A stretch of DNA of 64,000 bases from Flavobacterium soli DSM 19725 (GTDB lineage Bacteria > Bacteroidota > Bacteroidia > Flavobacteriales > Flavobacteriaceae). The stretch lies in NCBI RefSeq assembly GCF_000422705.1, contig NZ_AUGO01000002.1, positions 310,001-374,000 of the forward strand. The letters run 5' to 3'. Made by a program: the position numbers and the translations under genes. This document shows positions 42,348 to 50,764 of the stretch, piece by piece. The notes below the pieces were generated by a model. That model was not told the origin of the DNA and ran no database searches. It saw only the letters and a program-made list of their open reading frames with translations. Each line of letters begins with the position of its first letter. The first letter of the stretch is position 1.

Positions 42348-42899
42348 TTAACGCTTGTTTTTGATGATTTCGGCCAGTAGTTTTTTGGCACGAAGGATTT
42401 TGATTTTCACGTTATTTAGTGGTTCTTCGATCTTGTCGGCGATTTCCTGATAGCTTAGTTCCTGGAAATAACGGAGTTGGATAACTTCTTGATAATGAGG
42501 TTTTAATTCCTTGATGTATTGTAGCAGTTGTGATAAATTTTGCTCGGTTATGAGTTCGTCTTCGGCAGAAGGAGTGGTGTCGGCAACGTTATAAGCCTGT
42601 TGGTCTTCTTCATCTGTAATTTCTATGAAGAGGGATGATTTTTTCTTGCGTAAAAGATCAATATGAACATTTTTTGCAATAGCAATCAGCCAAGTATTGA
42701 ATTGAAATTCAGGGTTGTAAGTGGCGATTTTATCGAATGCTTTGGCAAAAGTTTCGATGGTGATGTCTTCGGCATCAGTTTCGTTTTCTGTGCGTTTGAG
42801 CATAAAACCGTAGACTTCGTTCCAATAAAAATCCAATAGGGAAGTGAAGGCAACTTGGTCGCCATTTTTTGCCTTTTCTATTTTCTTTTTTATTTCCAA
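42348..42899 (-). CDS. ECF-type RNA polymerase sigma factor
   Basis: A sigma-70 family protein with region 2 FTSLLDFYWNEVYGFMLKR then ETDAEDITIETFAKAFDKI, and region 4 LKPHYQEVIQLRYFQELSYQEIADKI (given by its ends LKPHY and ADKI) with the helix-turn-helix. I place the start at the TTG at 42899 (EIKKKIEKAKNGDQVAFTSL), about 184 residues; the frame from 43034 lies inside the glycosyltransferase gene. The TTG overlaps the glycosyltransferase stop by ten bases, so translation is coupled. No anti-sigma gene is adjacent. Targets unknown. Confidence 0.88.
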   Translation of the reverse strand: MEIKKKIEKAKNGDQVAFTSLLDFYWNEVYGFMLKRTENETDAEDITIETFAKAFDKIATYNPEFQFNTWLIAIAKNVHIDLLRKKKSSLFIEITDEEDQQAYNVADTTPSAEDELITEQNLSQLLQYIKELKPHYQEVIQLRYFQELSYQEIADKIEEPLNNVKIKILRAKKLLAEIIKNKR

Positions 42900-43999
42900 T
42901 GTACGGGTTTTGAAAAAATATTGGTGATGAATACGTTTAATTGTGTGAATATAAGGATTATTTCGATGATTGGAAACCAATAAATCGCATCTTTTTCTTT
43001 TAATTTTCCTGCCGAAAGTCCTAAAACAGTCCAAGCGAAAATATATCTAAAACCGATTAAGGAAAGTACGATTATCCATTGAAATTGAAATATCAATAAT
43101 ACGATTGGCAACAAAACGAATAGCAATTGGGAACAATAAAAAAGACCTAATTGAACCCTGTCAAACGGCTTGTAGAAATTGGCTGTTGCTACATGACGTC
43201 GTTTTTGGGTAAACCAATCTTTGAAAGAAGTTTTTGGTTTAGAATAGGTAAAACTATCGGGAGTAAAGCAAGTCGTGATGTTTTTCTTCGTAGCGGCTTG
43301 GTTTACGAATAGGTCATCGTCGCCAGAACGGATTTTCATGTGGTCGATAAAACCATTTACGTTGAAGAATTCTTCTTTTTTGTAGGCCATATTTCGGCCG
43401 ACACCCATATACGGCATTCCGATTTTTGCCCAAGAAAAATATTGAACGGCAGTCAGTAACGTTTCAAAACGGATGATTTTATTTAGGAAGGATTTCGGTA
43501 TTTTTTCATAGGCTCCATAACCCAAAATAATGGTTTTTTGCATTGTGAAGTTGGAACTCATTTCGGCAATCCAATTTTCAGAGGTCGGATAACAATCGGC
43601 ATCGGTAAATAAAAGATATTCTTTTGATGCGGCTTTGATGCCAAGAGTTAGGGCAAATTTCTTGTTGCCCCAGAACGCTTCGTTATTGGCTACTTTTACC
43701 AATCGGATATTAGAATATTCTTTTTCAAAAGCTTCAAAAAGATCGAGTGTGCTATCGCTCGAAGCGTCATCAATCAAGATAATTTCGAAATCAGGATAGT
43801 TTTGAGTAGCGAGAATCGGGATGAACTTTGCTACGTTTTCTTCTTCATTTTTTGCACAAACGATTACCGAAACAGGGATGCGTTTGAGGTTGTTTTTCTT
43901 AGGTTTTGCAAAAGCAAATTTCCCAAAAACTACGATGTAGTAAAGGAATTGGATGAAAACAATGCCAATAAAAACGTAAAAAAGTAAGGGTAGCAACAT
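42890..43999 (-). CDS. Family 2 glycosyltransferase, membrane-bound
   Basis: A 369-residue membrane enzyme. A hydrophobic N-terminal helix (about residues 3-25) is followed by the GT-A domain: SVIVCAKNEEENVAKFIPIL, IILIDDASSDSTLD, the DxD motif LLFTDADCYP and the late QKRRHVATANFY. Three hydrophobic segments (about 290-365) close it. It transfers a sugar from a nucleotide donor to an unknown acceptor, probably a lipid or surface glycan. Its stop overlaps the start of the ECF sigma gene, an unusual pair. Confidence 0.9.
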   Translation of the reverse strand: MLLPLLFYVFIGIVFIQFLYYIVVFGKFAFAKPKKNNLKRIPVSVIVCAKNEEENVAKFIPILATQNYPDFEIILIDDASSDSTLDLFEAFEKEYSNIRLVKVANNEAFWGNKKFALTLGIKAASKEYLLFTDADCYPTSENWIAEMSSNFTMQKTIILGYGAYEKIPKSFLNKIIRFETLLTAVQYFSWAKIGMPYMGVGRNMAYKKEEFFNVNGFIDHMKIRSGDDDLFVNQAATKKNITTCFTPDSFTYSKPKTSFKDWFTQKRRHVATANFYKPFDRVQLGLFYCSQLLFVLLPIVLLIFQFQWIIVLSLIGFRYIFAWTVLGLSAGKLKEKDAIYWFPIIEIILIFTQLNVFITNIFSKPVHWK

Positions 44000-44084
44000 G
44001 ATTTCGTTTTCTTTTTAAAATGTGTGCAAAAGTAATCAAATCAATCCTTTCTAAAGAAAAATTGTGTGATGAAATTTATGGATT

Positions 44085-44699
44085 TTATCTCGGACATTTT
44101 TTCATTTCTTCAGCTATTGATTTTGCATCTTGGTTTCCTGTTTTTTCAAGCTCGACTATGATGTTTTCATAGTTTTTCTGGTCTCGATTTTGGGATAATT
44201 TATGCTTGGCTTGAATTTCATCAATCTCGATTTCAAAGGCAACAATTCCTCGGGTCATCATCATCGTTTTCTTGGAAAGATTTTCAACTCTTACTGGATT
44301 TTCAGAATTCACTTCATATTTGTCTACGAGTTTTTTCAAGGAAGATAAAAGCGCTTCGCCTTCAATGATTTTTACGGTTCCGTAAATGTGAACGGCAATG
44401 TAATTCCAAGTAGGAACACCTTCAAAATCATACCAAGAAGAAGAAATATAACTGTGGGGTCCAGAGAAAATGGCTAAAACCTTATCAGAAGATTCAAAGC
44501 CTTTCCATTGTGGATTTTCTTTAGAAATATGTCCTACTAAAATATCTTTTCCGTTTTCGTTCTTATCAAGCTCAAGCGGAATGTGAGTTGCAAATAATTT
44601 TCCTTCCGTTTGATTGATTAAAATGCCAAAGCTATTTTTTTGGATGAAATCCTTAATTTCTTCAAGGTTTTCATTTTTGTAGTGTTCTGGAATGTACAT
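44085..44699 (-). CDS. PaiB-like FMN-binding protein
   Basis: A 204-residue protein of the PaiB / FMN-binding negative transcriptional regulator family, with a split-barrel flavin fold. Typical stretches are MYIPEHYKNENLEEIKDFIQ, FGILINQ, THIPLELDKNENG, GHISKENPQWK, FSGPHSYISSSWY and VPTWNYIAVHIYGTV, followed by KHKLSQNRDQKNYENII. In Bacillus PaiB represses sporulation and protease genes; in most genomes the role is unknown and may be enzymatic. Three bases separate it from the PhyH gene upstream, so they are cotranscribed. Confidence 0.9.
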   Translation of the reverse strand: MYIPEHYKNENLEEIKDFIQKNSFGILINQTEGKLFATHIPLELDKNENGKDILVGHISKENPQWKGFESSDKVLAIFSGPHSYISSSWYDFEGVPTWNYIAVHIYGTVKIIEGEALLSSLKKLVDKYEVNSENPVRVENLSKKTMMMTRGIVAFEIEIDEIQAKHKLSQNRDQKNYENIIVELEKTGNQDAKSIAEEMKKCPR

Positions 44700-44702
44700 A
44701 AA

Positions 44703-45431
44703 TTAGTTTTTAGTGTAGTTGTCGTATTCCGCCCAATTTGTTTCTTCTGGTAAGATGATGTTAGAGAACTCAATATGAATTACACGTCTTCTTTTCTGAT
44801 TGATCGTTCTGTTCGAACCGTGAAGCAACAAAGGTTTCATCAGCATAATTCCGCCTTTTTCTACATTGCAAAAGGTTTCTTTTTCGGTTTTCCAATCAAT
44901 AGTTTCAGGTCTGTATATTTGTTTTAGATGTGAACCTTCAATAATTTTCAATGCCCCGTTTTCTTCATCGGTATTATCCAAATGGATACGAATCGTAAAA
45001 ATATTTTCTAATAATGATAGAGGTGGTTGAACTGCAAATTGGTTGTGTTTTGAAGTCCAGAAATTAAAACCTTCTGTTTCTACTTTTTTATCGACAGAAA
45101 TGGTCAGGTCTTGATGATAGGCAACAAACCAATTTGACTTTTCGGGCTTGTCAAAATAAATGGATTTTACAATAAAATAATCGTTTCCAGCAATGGTGTT
45201 GATAACTGATTGTAAATTTTTATTGAAGACAAGCTCTTTGATTTCTGGTAATTCCTTTATGAATTGTCTGATAGCAAAAAGATCTTCAGATTTTCTAAAA
45301 GTAGGTTTTGAAGTATTTAGTGTGTCAATAAGATTTACAATTGATTGGATTTCATCCGAAGAATAAATACTATTGAAGATACAAAATCCTTTTTGTTCCA
45401 TCTCCGTTTTATTAATCAAAAGGTTATTCAT
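44703..45431 (-). CDS. Phytanoyl-CoA dioxygenase (PhyH) family protein
   Basis: A 242-residue Fe(II)/2-oxoglutarate-dependent oxygenase-like protein. The double-stranded beta-helix shows VAYHQDLTISV with the iron ligands His 106 and Asp 108, EENGALKIIEGSHL, and the distal MLMKPLLLHGSNRT with His 204 and the 2-oxoglutarate-binding Arg nearby. The N-terminal MEQKGFCIFNSIYSSDEIQS is usual for the family. The substrate is unknown. It is sandwiched between murB (six bases downstream of it on the strand order) and paiB-like, in one run of minus-strand genes. Confidence 0.85.
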   Translation of the reverse strand: MNNLLINKTEMEQKGFCIFNSIYSSDEIQSIVNLIDTLNTSKPTFRKSEDLFAIRQFIKELPEIKELVFNKNLQSVINTIAGNDYFIVKSIYFDKPEKSNWFVAYHQDLTISVDKKVETEGFNFWTSKHNQFAVQPPLSLLENIFTIRIHLDNTDEENGALKIIEGSHLKQIYRPETIDWKTEKETFCNVEKGGIMLMKPLLLHGSNRTINQKRRRVIHIEFSNIILPEETNWAEYDNYTKN

Positions 45432-45436
45432 AATTG

Positions 45437-46450
45437 CTAAATCACATTCACTTCTGCTTCAATATGAATACCAAAAGTATTAAAAATCGTGTCTTGAATA
45501 TTTTTTGAAACCTGCAAAATTTCCGCCCCCGTTGCATTGCCATAATTCACCAACACTAACGCTTGGTTTTTATGGATTCCGGCATCGCCAAAACGTTTTC
45601 CCTTGAAACCGGCTTGCTCAATAAGCCATCCAGCAGGAACTTTTACTTCAGTTTCTGAAACTTCGAAGAAACGAATATCTGGAAATTTCTGTTGCACTTT
45701 CTCAAAATCGGTTTTTGAAATGATAGGGTTTTTAAAAAAACTTCCGCTGTTTCCCAGTTCTTTTGGATCGGGTAATTTACTTTGACGGATGGCAATTACA
45801 GCATTGCTAACGTCTTTTAAAGTTGGTGTTGTAACACCTTGTTTTGCCAATTCAGCGGTAATATCTCCATAAGACGTATTGATTTTATGGTTGCGTTTTG
45901 TGAGTTTAAAAACCACAGATGTAATGATATATTGGTCTTTTACTTCATTCTTGAAGATGCTTTCCCTGTATCCGAAATTACATTCGTCCTTGATGAAAGT
46001 TCTGGTTTCTTGATTGTCGATCTTAATAGCATCACAAGAAACAAAAGTGTCCTTAATTTCGGTTCCATAAGCGCCAATGTTTTGCACCGGTGTTGTTCCT
46101 ACATTTCCAGGAATCAGCGACATATTTTCGAGTCCGCCAAAATTTTGATTGATCGTATAAAGTACAAATTCATGCCAGTTTTCACCCGCTTGACTTTCTA
46201 CCCAAACGAAATCATCATCCTCACGGATTATCTTTTTTCCTTTTAAATCGATATGGATGACCAAAGCATCTATGTCTTGAGTGAGAAGCATATTGCTTCC
46301 GCCACCAAGTATAAATTTCTTTTTCGATTGATTTTTGGCTAAAACAGTTTTCAATTCTTCAACCGAATGAACGGCTGTAAATTCTTTTGCTTTGGCTTCA
46401 ATTCCAAAAGTATTGTATTTTTTTAAAGAGAAATTCTCGATGATTTCCAT
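45437..46450 (-). CDS. murB: UDP-N-acetylmuramate dehydrogenase
   Basis: A 337-residue FAD enzyme of peptidoglycan synthesis that reduces the enolpyruvyl group to give UDP-MurNAc. It shows the FAD-binding FILGGGSNMLLT, GLENMSLIPGNVGTTPVQNI (the PGxxG region), GAYGTEI, the Tyr-containing loop FGYRESIFK and the catalytic serine region LGNSGSFFKNPI, then PAGWLIEQAGFKGKRFGDAG. Its length and the Tyr loop fit the type I (E. coli-like) form. The start MEIIENFSLKKYNTFGI matches relatives. Confidence 0.96.
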   Translation of the reverse strand: MEIIENFSLKKYNTFGIEAKAKEFTAVHSVEELKTVLAKNQSKKKFILGGGSNMLLTQDIDALVIHIDLKGKKIIREDDDFVWVESQAGENWHEFVLYTINQNFGGLENMSLIPGNVGTTPVQNIGAYGTEIKDTFVSCDAIKIDNQETRTFIKDECNFGYRESIFKNEVKDQYIITSVVFKLTKRNHKINTSYGDITAELAKQGVTTPTLKDVSNAVIAIRQSKLPDPKELGNSGSFFKNPIISKTDFEKVQQKFPDIRFFEVSETEVKVPAGWLIEQAGFKGKRFGDAGIHKNQALVLVNYGNATGAEILQVSKNIQDTIFNTFGIHIEAEVNVI

Positions 46451-46514
46451 AAGATGTAAGTCAATAATTAACGCTTCAAAAGTAAGCGAATTTAATCTTT
46501 TCGGGATGAATTTT

Positions 46515-47186
46515 TTATTCAGAAGTCAAGGCTCTGTTGATAAAATCATTCAAAGGTTTCAAGGCGATTAATTTTTTAGCCATTTTAGGAACGAAATCTT
46601 TTTGCGAAACTTCCTTGATGTCAAATTTTTGCGAAGCTGTGAAGCTTTTCAGTTTCAGGTGTTCAATTGCAGGATGGTCTTTTTCGTAATCCTTCGGAGC
46701 ATTTTTTAAGCTGTTGGTTTCATTTCGGTCTAAACTTCCGAACTCTTTTTTGAAGTTCTTTTCGTTTAGAATTTCTTCCAAATCATCATAAAAGAAAGCA
46801 ATTTCCTTTCGAACTTTTTTCAATTCATCTGCTTCTGGCGAATAGAATCCTCCGGCAATAAAGCTTCCGCCGTTTTCAATGTGAACATAATAGCCAGAAC
46901 GATTTGCACCTTTCGCTCCAGCCGACATCCAAATACCGAGATGTGCTTTATAAGGTGATTTGTCTTTAGAAAAACGTATGTCACGGTTAATCCTGAAAGT
47001 ACAGTTTTTGACTTCCAATAATTCCAATGAAGGATCAAGAGGTTTCATAGCATCCAAAAAGTCCGAAACCAGCTGGTGATAGTCCTTTTTGAAAATTTCA
47101 TAACGTTTTTTATTGTCTAAAAACCAATCACGGTTGTTGTTGGCCTTTAAATCTTCCAGAAATTGTAATGATTCGTTCGAGAGCAT
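46515..47186 (-). CDS. DUF2461 domain protein
   Basis: A 223-residue protein matching the DUF2461 / TIGR02453 family: LQFLEDLKANNNRDWFLDNK at the N-terminus, RINRDIRFSKDKSPYKAHLG in the middle, YYVHIENGGSFIAGGFYSPE and LKNAPKDYEKDHPAIEHLK. The family is widespread and its function is unknown. It follows the rhodanese-thioredoxin lipoprotein gene by two bases on the same strand, so they share a transcript. Confidence 0.92.
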   Translation of the reverse strand: MLSNESLQFLEDLKANNNRDWFLDNKKRYEIFKKDYHQLVSDFLDAMKPLDPSLELLEVKNCTFRINRDIRFSKDKSPYKAHLGIWMSAGAKGANRSGYYVHIENGGSFIAGGFYSPEADELKKVRKEIAFFYDDLEEILNEKNFKKEFGSLDRNETNSLKNAPKDYEKDHPAIEHLKLKSFTASQKFDIKEVSQKDFVPKMAKKLIALKPLNDFINRALTSE

Positions 47187-47188
47187 TT

Positions 47189-47881
47189 TTATAATTTTTT
47201 AGTTAAATCTTCCTCGCTTATAAAACCTGAATGTTTCCATTTTACCTCCTTGTTTTCATATAATAATAAGGTAGGGAGTTCTTCTATTTTTAATTCCGTA
47301 AGAAGGGTTTTGTTTGCATCGGCATCCAAGCGGATGATCGTTACATCTTTCAAATCCTTTTGCATTTTGGTGATGTAGGGCTTCATTTTTACACAAGGAG
47401 CACACCAATCTGCATAGAAATTGATTAAGATTTTCTTGTCGGAAACGATCAGTTTTTCATATTCCGCAATAGTCATTCCGATGGTTTTGTTGTTTTTTTG
47501 GGCAAGTCCGGAAGCATTCCATTTTACGATTCCGCCGTCCATTTCATATACATCCGTAAACCCCATTTCAACTAATTTTCCGGATGCCTTACTGCTTCTT
47601 CCACCACTCAAGCAATAGACAAAAACGGGTTTAGATTTGTCTAATTCGGCTACTTTTTTATCAAAATCATTACCGTTCCAATTGATGTTTACCGCATTTT
47701 CGAGATGTTGGTAGCTAAATTCTTTTGGAGTTCTCACATCTAAAATTTGTGGTTGGGAAGTAGATTTTATCTTTTGAGAAAATTCTTCAGGCTTCACAGT
47801 TTTGACTTCTTTTTTTGATTGTCCGTTGCAGGAAATAAAAAGCAAACACAGTAAAAAAGGGATTATTTTATGCAATTTCAT
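47189..47881 (-). CDS. Rhodanese-thioredoxin fusion lipoprotein
   Basis: A 230-residue lipoprotein (lipobox LLFISC, Cys 18). Residues about 30-125 are a rhodanese domain with the active-site loop VYCLSGGRSS (Cys 90). Residues about 135-230 are a thioredoxin domain with YADWCAPCVKM (Cys 160 and 163) and the cis-Pro region IEELPTLLLYEN. Both active sites look intact. The fusion implies a periplasmic or outer-envelope sulfur-relay or disulfide-exchange role; the thioredoxin could reset the rhodanese cysteine (inference). DUF2461 follows after two bases. Confidence 0.92.
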   Translation of the reverse strand: MKLHKIIPFLLCLLFISCNGQSKKEVKTVKPEEFSQKIKSTSQPQILDVRTPKEFSYQHLENAVNINWNGNDFDKKVAELDKSKPVFVYCLSGGRSSKASGKLVEMGFTDVYEMDGGIVKWNASGLAQKNNKTIGMTIAEYEKLIVSDKKILINFYADWCAPCVKMKPYITKMQKDLKDVTIIRLDADANKTLLTELKIEELPTLLLYENKEVKWKHSGFISEEDLTKKL

Positions 47882-47951
47882 TTGAGTTTTTTTAGAACAG
47901 CTAAAGTAAGTAATATTCGGATTGGATGCTCTCTCGGAAGTCTTAATAAAA

Positions 47952-49031
47952 TTACAAATTGAACATTTTGTAACTCTGATGTGTTGATTTTATAATCGCT
48001 TCAGTTCGTTCTGGATGGGTATCCGAAATAAACAATTGTCCAAACGTTTCATTGTTGACCATTTCAACGATTTTTTCAACCCGACTTTCGTCCAATTTGT
48101 CAAAGATATCATCGAAAAGAAGGATTGGATTTTCGCCACTTTGCTTTTTTACAAATTCAAATTGGGCCAATTTCAAGGCAATCAAAAAAGACTTTTGTTG
48201 ACCTTGAGAACCAAATTTCTTGATGGAATAATGGTCGATTTCAAAAGATAAATCATCTTTATGGATTCCGACACTTGTGTAGTGTAGGATTCTATCCTTA
48301 TTGATGTTTTCTTGTAAAAGAGTCAATAAATCCTTTTCGTGCAAATTGCTTTCGTAAACCAACTGAACTGTTTCTTTTGAATCTGTTATGGTTTGATGGT
48401 GCTTGTTGAAAATCGGAATAAAATCAGCAATAAAACTTTTTCTTTTTTCAAAAATCGACTGACCTAAACTATTTAATTGCTCGTTGTAAATGTTTAATGT
48501 GTCCGTTTCAAAAACATGATTCAATGCAAAATATTTCAACAAGGCATTTCGTTGGCTAATGATTTTTTGATATTGGATGAGCTGTTGCAAATAATTTGAG
48601 TCCAATTGCGAAATCACGCTGTCCATGAATTTTCTTCGAGTTTCGCTTCCTTCCACAATCAAATCGCGATCGGCAGGTGAGATAATGACTAATGGAATAA
48701 AACCGATATGATCCGAAAATTTCTCATATTGCTTGCTGTTGCGTTTCAGGATTTTCTTCTGTCCTTTTTTCAAACTGCAAACAATTTGTTCCACACGTTC
48801 ACTTTTTTCAAATTCACCATCAATTACAAAAAACTCCTCTCCGTGCTTAATGTTCTGAACTGCAAGCGGATTGAAATAACTCTTCCCATACGACAAATGA
48901 TAGATGGCATCAAGGACATTGGTTTTTCCAACGCCATTTTTGCCCACAAAACAGTTAATTTTGGTATCAAAATCGAAATTTGCTTCGGAAAAATTTTTAT
49001 AATTAAAGAGGGATATTTTTTTTAAATACAT
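47952..49031 (-). CDS. recF: DNA replication and repair protein RecF
   Basis: A 359-residue SMC-like ATPase of the RecFOR gap-repair pathway. Walker A is GKNGVGKTN (30-38), the signature region is [20 protein letters not shown], and Walker B is [20 protein letters not shown]. The N-terminal [20 protein letters not shown] is typical. It is first in its minus-strand unit and divergent from the TPR gene, sharing a 155-base gap. Confidence 0.95.
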   Translation of the reverse strand: MYLKKISLFNYKNFSEANFDFDTKINCFVGKNGVGKTNVLDAIYHLSYGKSYFNPLAVQNIKHGEEFFVIDGEFEKSERVEQIVCSLKKGQKKILKRNSKQYEKFSDHIGFIPLVIISPADRDLIVEGSETRRKFMDSVISQLDSNYLQQLIQYQKIISQRNALLKYFALNHVFETDTLNIYNEQLNSLGQSIFEKRKSFIADFIPIFNKHHQTITDSKETVQLVYESNLHEKDLLTLLQENINKDRILHYTSVGIHKDDLSFEIDHYSIKKFGSQGQQKSFLIALKLAQFEFVKKQSGENPILLFDDIFDKLDESRVEKIVEMVNNETFGQLFISDTHPERTEAIIKSTHQSYKMFNL

Positions 49032-49157
49032 CTGAAAACGCCTGCTGTTGTTGAGAAATTTGTTTCAAAAAAGTGTTGCTGGAGAAATGTTTTTTTACCG
49101 CGTGCAAATTATTGAAAAATAACCACAAAAACATCTTTTAAATATGAATAAAAATTT

Positions 49158-49165
49158 TATTTTTG
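49158..49165 (+). promoter_or_regulatory. -7 promoter element of the TPR gene (TATTTTTG)
   Basis: TATTTTTG followed by CAC fits TAnnTTTG and stands 21 bases before the ATG at 49187. The -33 position reads TTT instead of TTG. Confidence 0.6.
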
Positions 49166-49186
49166 CACCTCACTAAATTAAAATAG

Positions 49187-49969
49187 ATGGCAACATATAA
49201 TAAAAGAGGATATAAAGTACCTAAGGCAAAAGAAGATAAAGTTGATGGAGATTTTATTGAAGATGTAAATGTTGATGTAAGCGACAGTACAACTGCAGAG
49301 GTTTTTAATTCGCTTGATGAAACTGCTTCTAAAACGGAAGATTGGATCGCTAGAAACCAAAAAATCATCCTTGGTGTGGTTGGGGTTGTAGCAATCGCTG
49401 CAATCGGATATTTATTTTATACCAAATTTGTTGTTGAACCAAAAGAAGTTGACGCTGCGGATCAAATGTTTGTTGCGCAAAAGAATTTTGATTTGGCTGC
49501 AAACGGAACAGCAAGTGATTCATTATATACTTTGGCATTGAATGGTTCTGAAGGAAAATGGGGATTTGTGAAAATTGCTGATGAATTTTCAGGTACAAAT
49601 GCAGGAAATTTAGCAAATTATTATGCAGGTATGGCATATTTGCATACTGGTAAATATGATAACGCAATCACTTATTTAGAGAAATTTAATTCTGAAGATG
49701 CGATGTTAAAAGCGTTGGCAATTGGTGGAATTGGAGATGCTCATTCTCAAAAAGGACACCAAAAAGAAGCTTTGGATTTTTACAAAAAAGCAGCTGAATC
49801 AAACAAAAATGATTTTACAACGCCACGTTTCTTGTTGAAAGCTGGTAAAACTTCATTAGCTTTAGGTAATAAAGAAGAAGCTTTGAAATATTTTACGGAT
49901 ATTAAAGATAACTTCGAAACTGCTCAAGAAGCACAAGGAATTGATGCTTTGATCGGTTTGTCTCAATAA
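49187..49969 (+). CDS. Membrane-anchored TPR protein (YfgM-like)
   Basis: A 260-residue protein with a charged cytoplasmic N-terminus (about residues 1-58), one transmembrane helix (about 60-79, IILGVVGVVAIAAIGYLFYT) and a periplasmic region of TPR-like helices: GNLANYYAGMAYLHTGKYDN, AIGGIGDAHSQKGHQKEALD and FLLKAGKTSLALGNKEEALK. This layout resembles YfgM, a SecYEG-associated chaperone partner in E. coli, and the tetratricopeptide proteins commonly found before ribH in flavobacteria. Function inferred from layout only. It precedes ribH by 59 bases. Confidence 0.85.
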   Translation: MATYNKRGYKVPKAKEDKVDGDFIEDVNVDVSDSTTAEVFNSLDETASKTEDWIARNQKIILGVVGVVAIAAIGYLFYTKFVVEPKEVDAADQMFVAQKNFDLAANGTASDSLYTLALNGSEGKWGFVKIADEFSGTNAGNLANYYAGMAYLHTGKYDNAITYLEKFNSEDAMLKALAIGGIGDAHSQKGHQKEALDFYKKAAESNKNDFTTPRFLLKAGKTSLALGNKEEALKYFTDIKDNFETAQEAQGIDALIGLSQ

Positions 49970-49990
49970 TTTTAGTTTTATATTAAGATT

Positions 49991-49998
49991 TATCTTTG
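49991..49998 (+). promoter_or_regulatory. -7 promoter element of ribH (TATCTTTG)
   Basis: TATCTTTG matches TAnnTTTG and lies 31 bases before the ribH ATG at 50029. No clear TTG at -33. Confidence 0.55.
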
Positions 49999-50028
49999 TA
50001 AATTTAGAATCATAAATCTAAAATTAAA

Positions 50029-50601
50029 ATGGCAACTGCAAATAAAAATTTATCAAATTACGATAGAAATACAATCCCAAGCGCGAAAGATTTTCGGTTT
50101 GGGATTGTTGTTTCAGAATGGAACGATCACATTACTGAAGGACTCTTCTCTGGAGCAATTGCAGCTCTTTTAGACTGTGGAGCTTTGCAGGAGAATATCA
50201 TCCGATGGAATGTTCCCGGAAGCTTCGAATTAGTTTATGGAGCAAAAAAAATGATTGAAACCCAAAAGCCAGACGTGGTGATCACGATTGGCAGTGTCAT
50301 CAAAGGCGAAACTAAACATTTCGATTTTGTATGCGAAGGTGTGACGCAAGGAATCAAGGATTTGAATGTGCTTTCGGATATTCCCGTAATCTTTTGTGTC
50401 TTGACTGATAATACAGAACAGCAATCCATCGAAAGAAGTGGTGGTGTTCATGGTAATAAAGGAACCGAAGCCGGAATTGCGGCTATAAAAATGGCTTATT
50501 TGCGTCAGCAAGCTAGTTTTAATTATCAGTTTCACAATCAGAAATTATTGAACGAACATCAAATTCTAATTGATGAAACACGTCAAAGGTTAGAAGAATA
50601 A
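50029..50601 (+). CDS. ribH: 6,7-Dimethyl-8-ribityllumazine synthase
   Basis: A 190-residue enzyme joining the pyrimidine and the four-carbon precursor in riboflavin synthesis. Motifs: RFGIVVSEWNDHITEGLFSG, NIIRWNVPGSFELVYGAKK, VITIGSVIKGETKHFDFVCE and GVLTDNTEQQS-like VLTDNTEQQSIERSGG, with HGNKGTEAG. It is some 25-30 residues longer than the E. coli enzyme (156) because of N- and C-terminal tails (FNYQFHNQKLLNEHQILIDE). A hairpin terminator lies after it, before mutL. Confidence 0.94.
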   Translation: MATANKNLSNYDRNTIPSAKDFRFGIVVSEWNDHITEGLFSGAIAALLDCGALQENIIRWNVPGSFELVYGAKKMIETQKPDVVITIGSVIKGETKHFDFVCEGVTQGIKDLNVLSDIPVIFCVLTDNTEQQSIERSGGVHGNKGTEAGIAAIKMAYLRQQASFNYQFHNQKLLNEHQILIDETRQRLEE

Positions 50602-50627
50602 CACGCTATTTTTGCAAAATAATATTG

Positions 50628-50660
50628 AAACCTGTAATCTGCTAAAATTACAGGTTTTTT
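50628..50660 (+). terminator. Intrinsic terminator after ribH
   Basis: AAACCTGTAAT (50628-50638) and ATTACAGGTTT (50647-50657) form an 11-bp hairpin followed by a T-run, 27 bases past the ribH stop. Confidence 0.85.
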
Positions 50661-50764
50661 GTTTTTATTATGATTTTCAACACCCGAAAACCTGATTTAA
50701 ATTCGTTAAATTTGTAACTCATTTTTCAAATCATATCCAACCCTAAATCTGAAATCTTTTTTTA

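Noticed and set aside
42092..42364. 90-codon plus-strand ORF between tonB and the sigma gene
   Set aside because: It runs through two repeat elements and into the opposite-strand sigma gene, with no family likeness or codon pattern.
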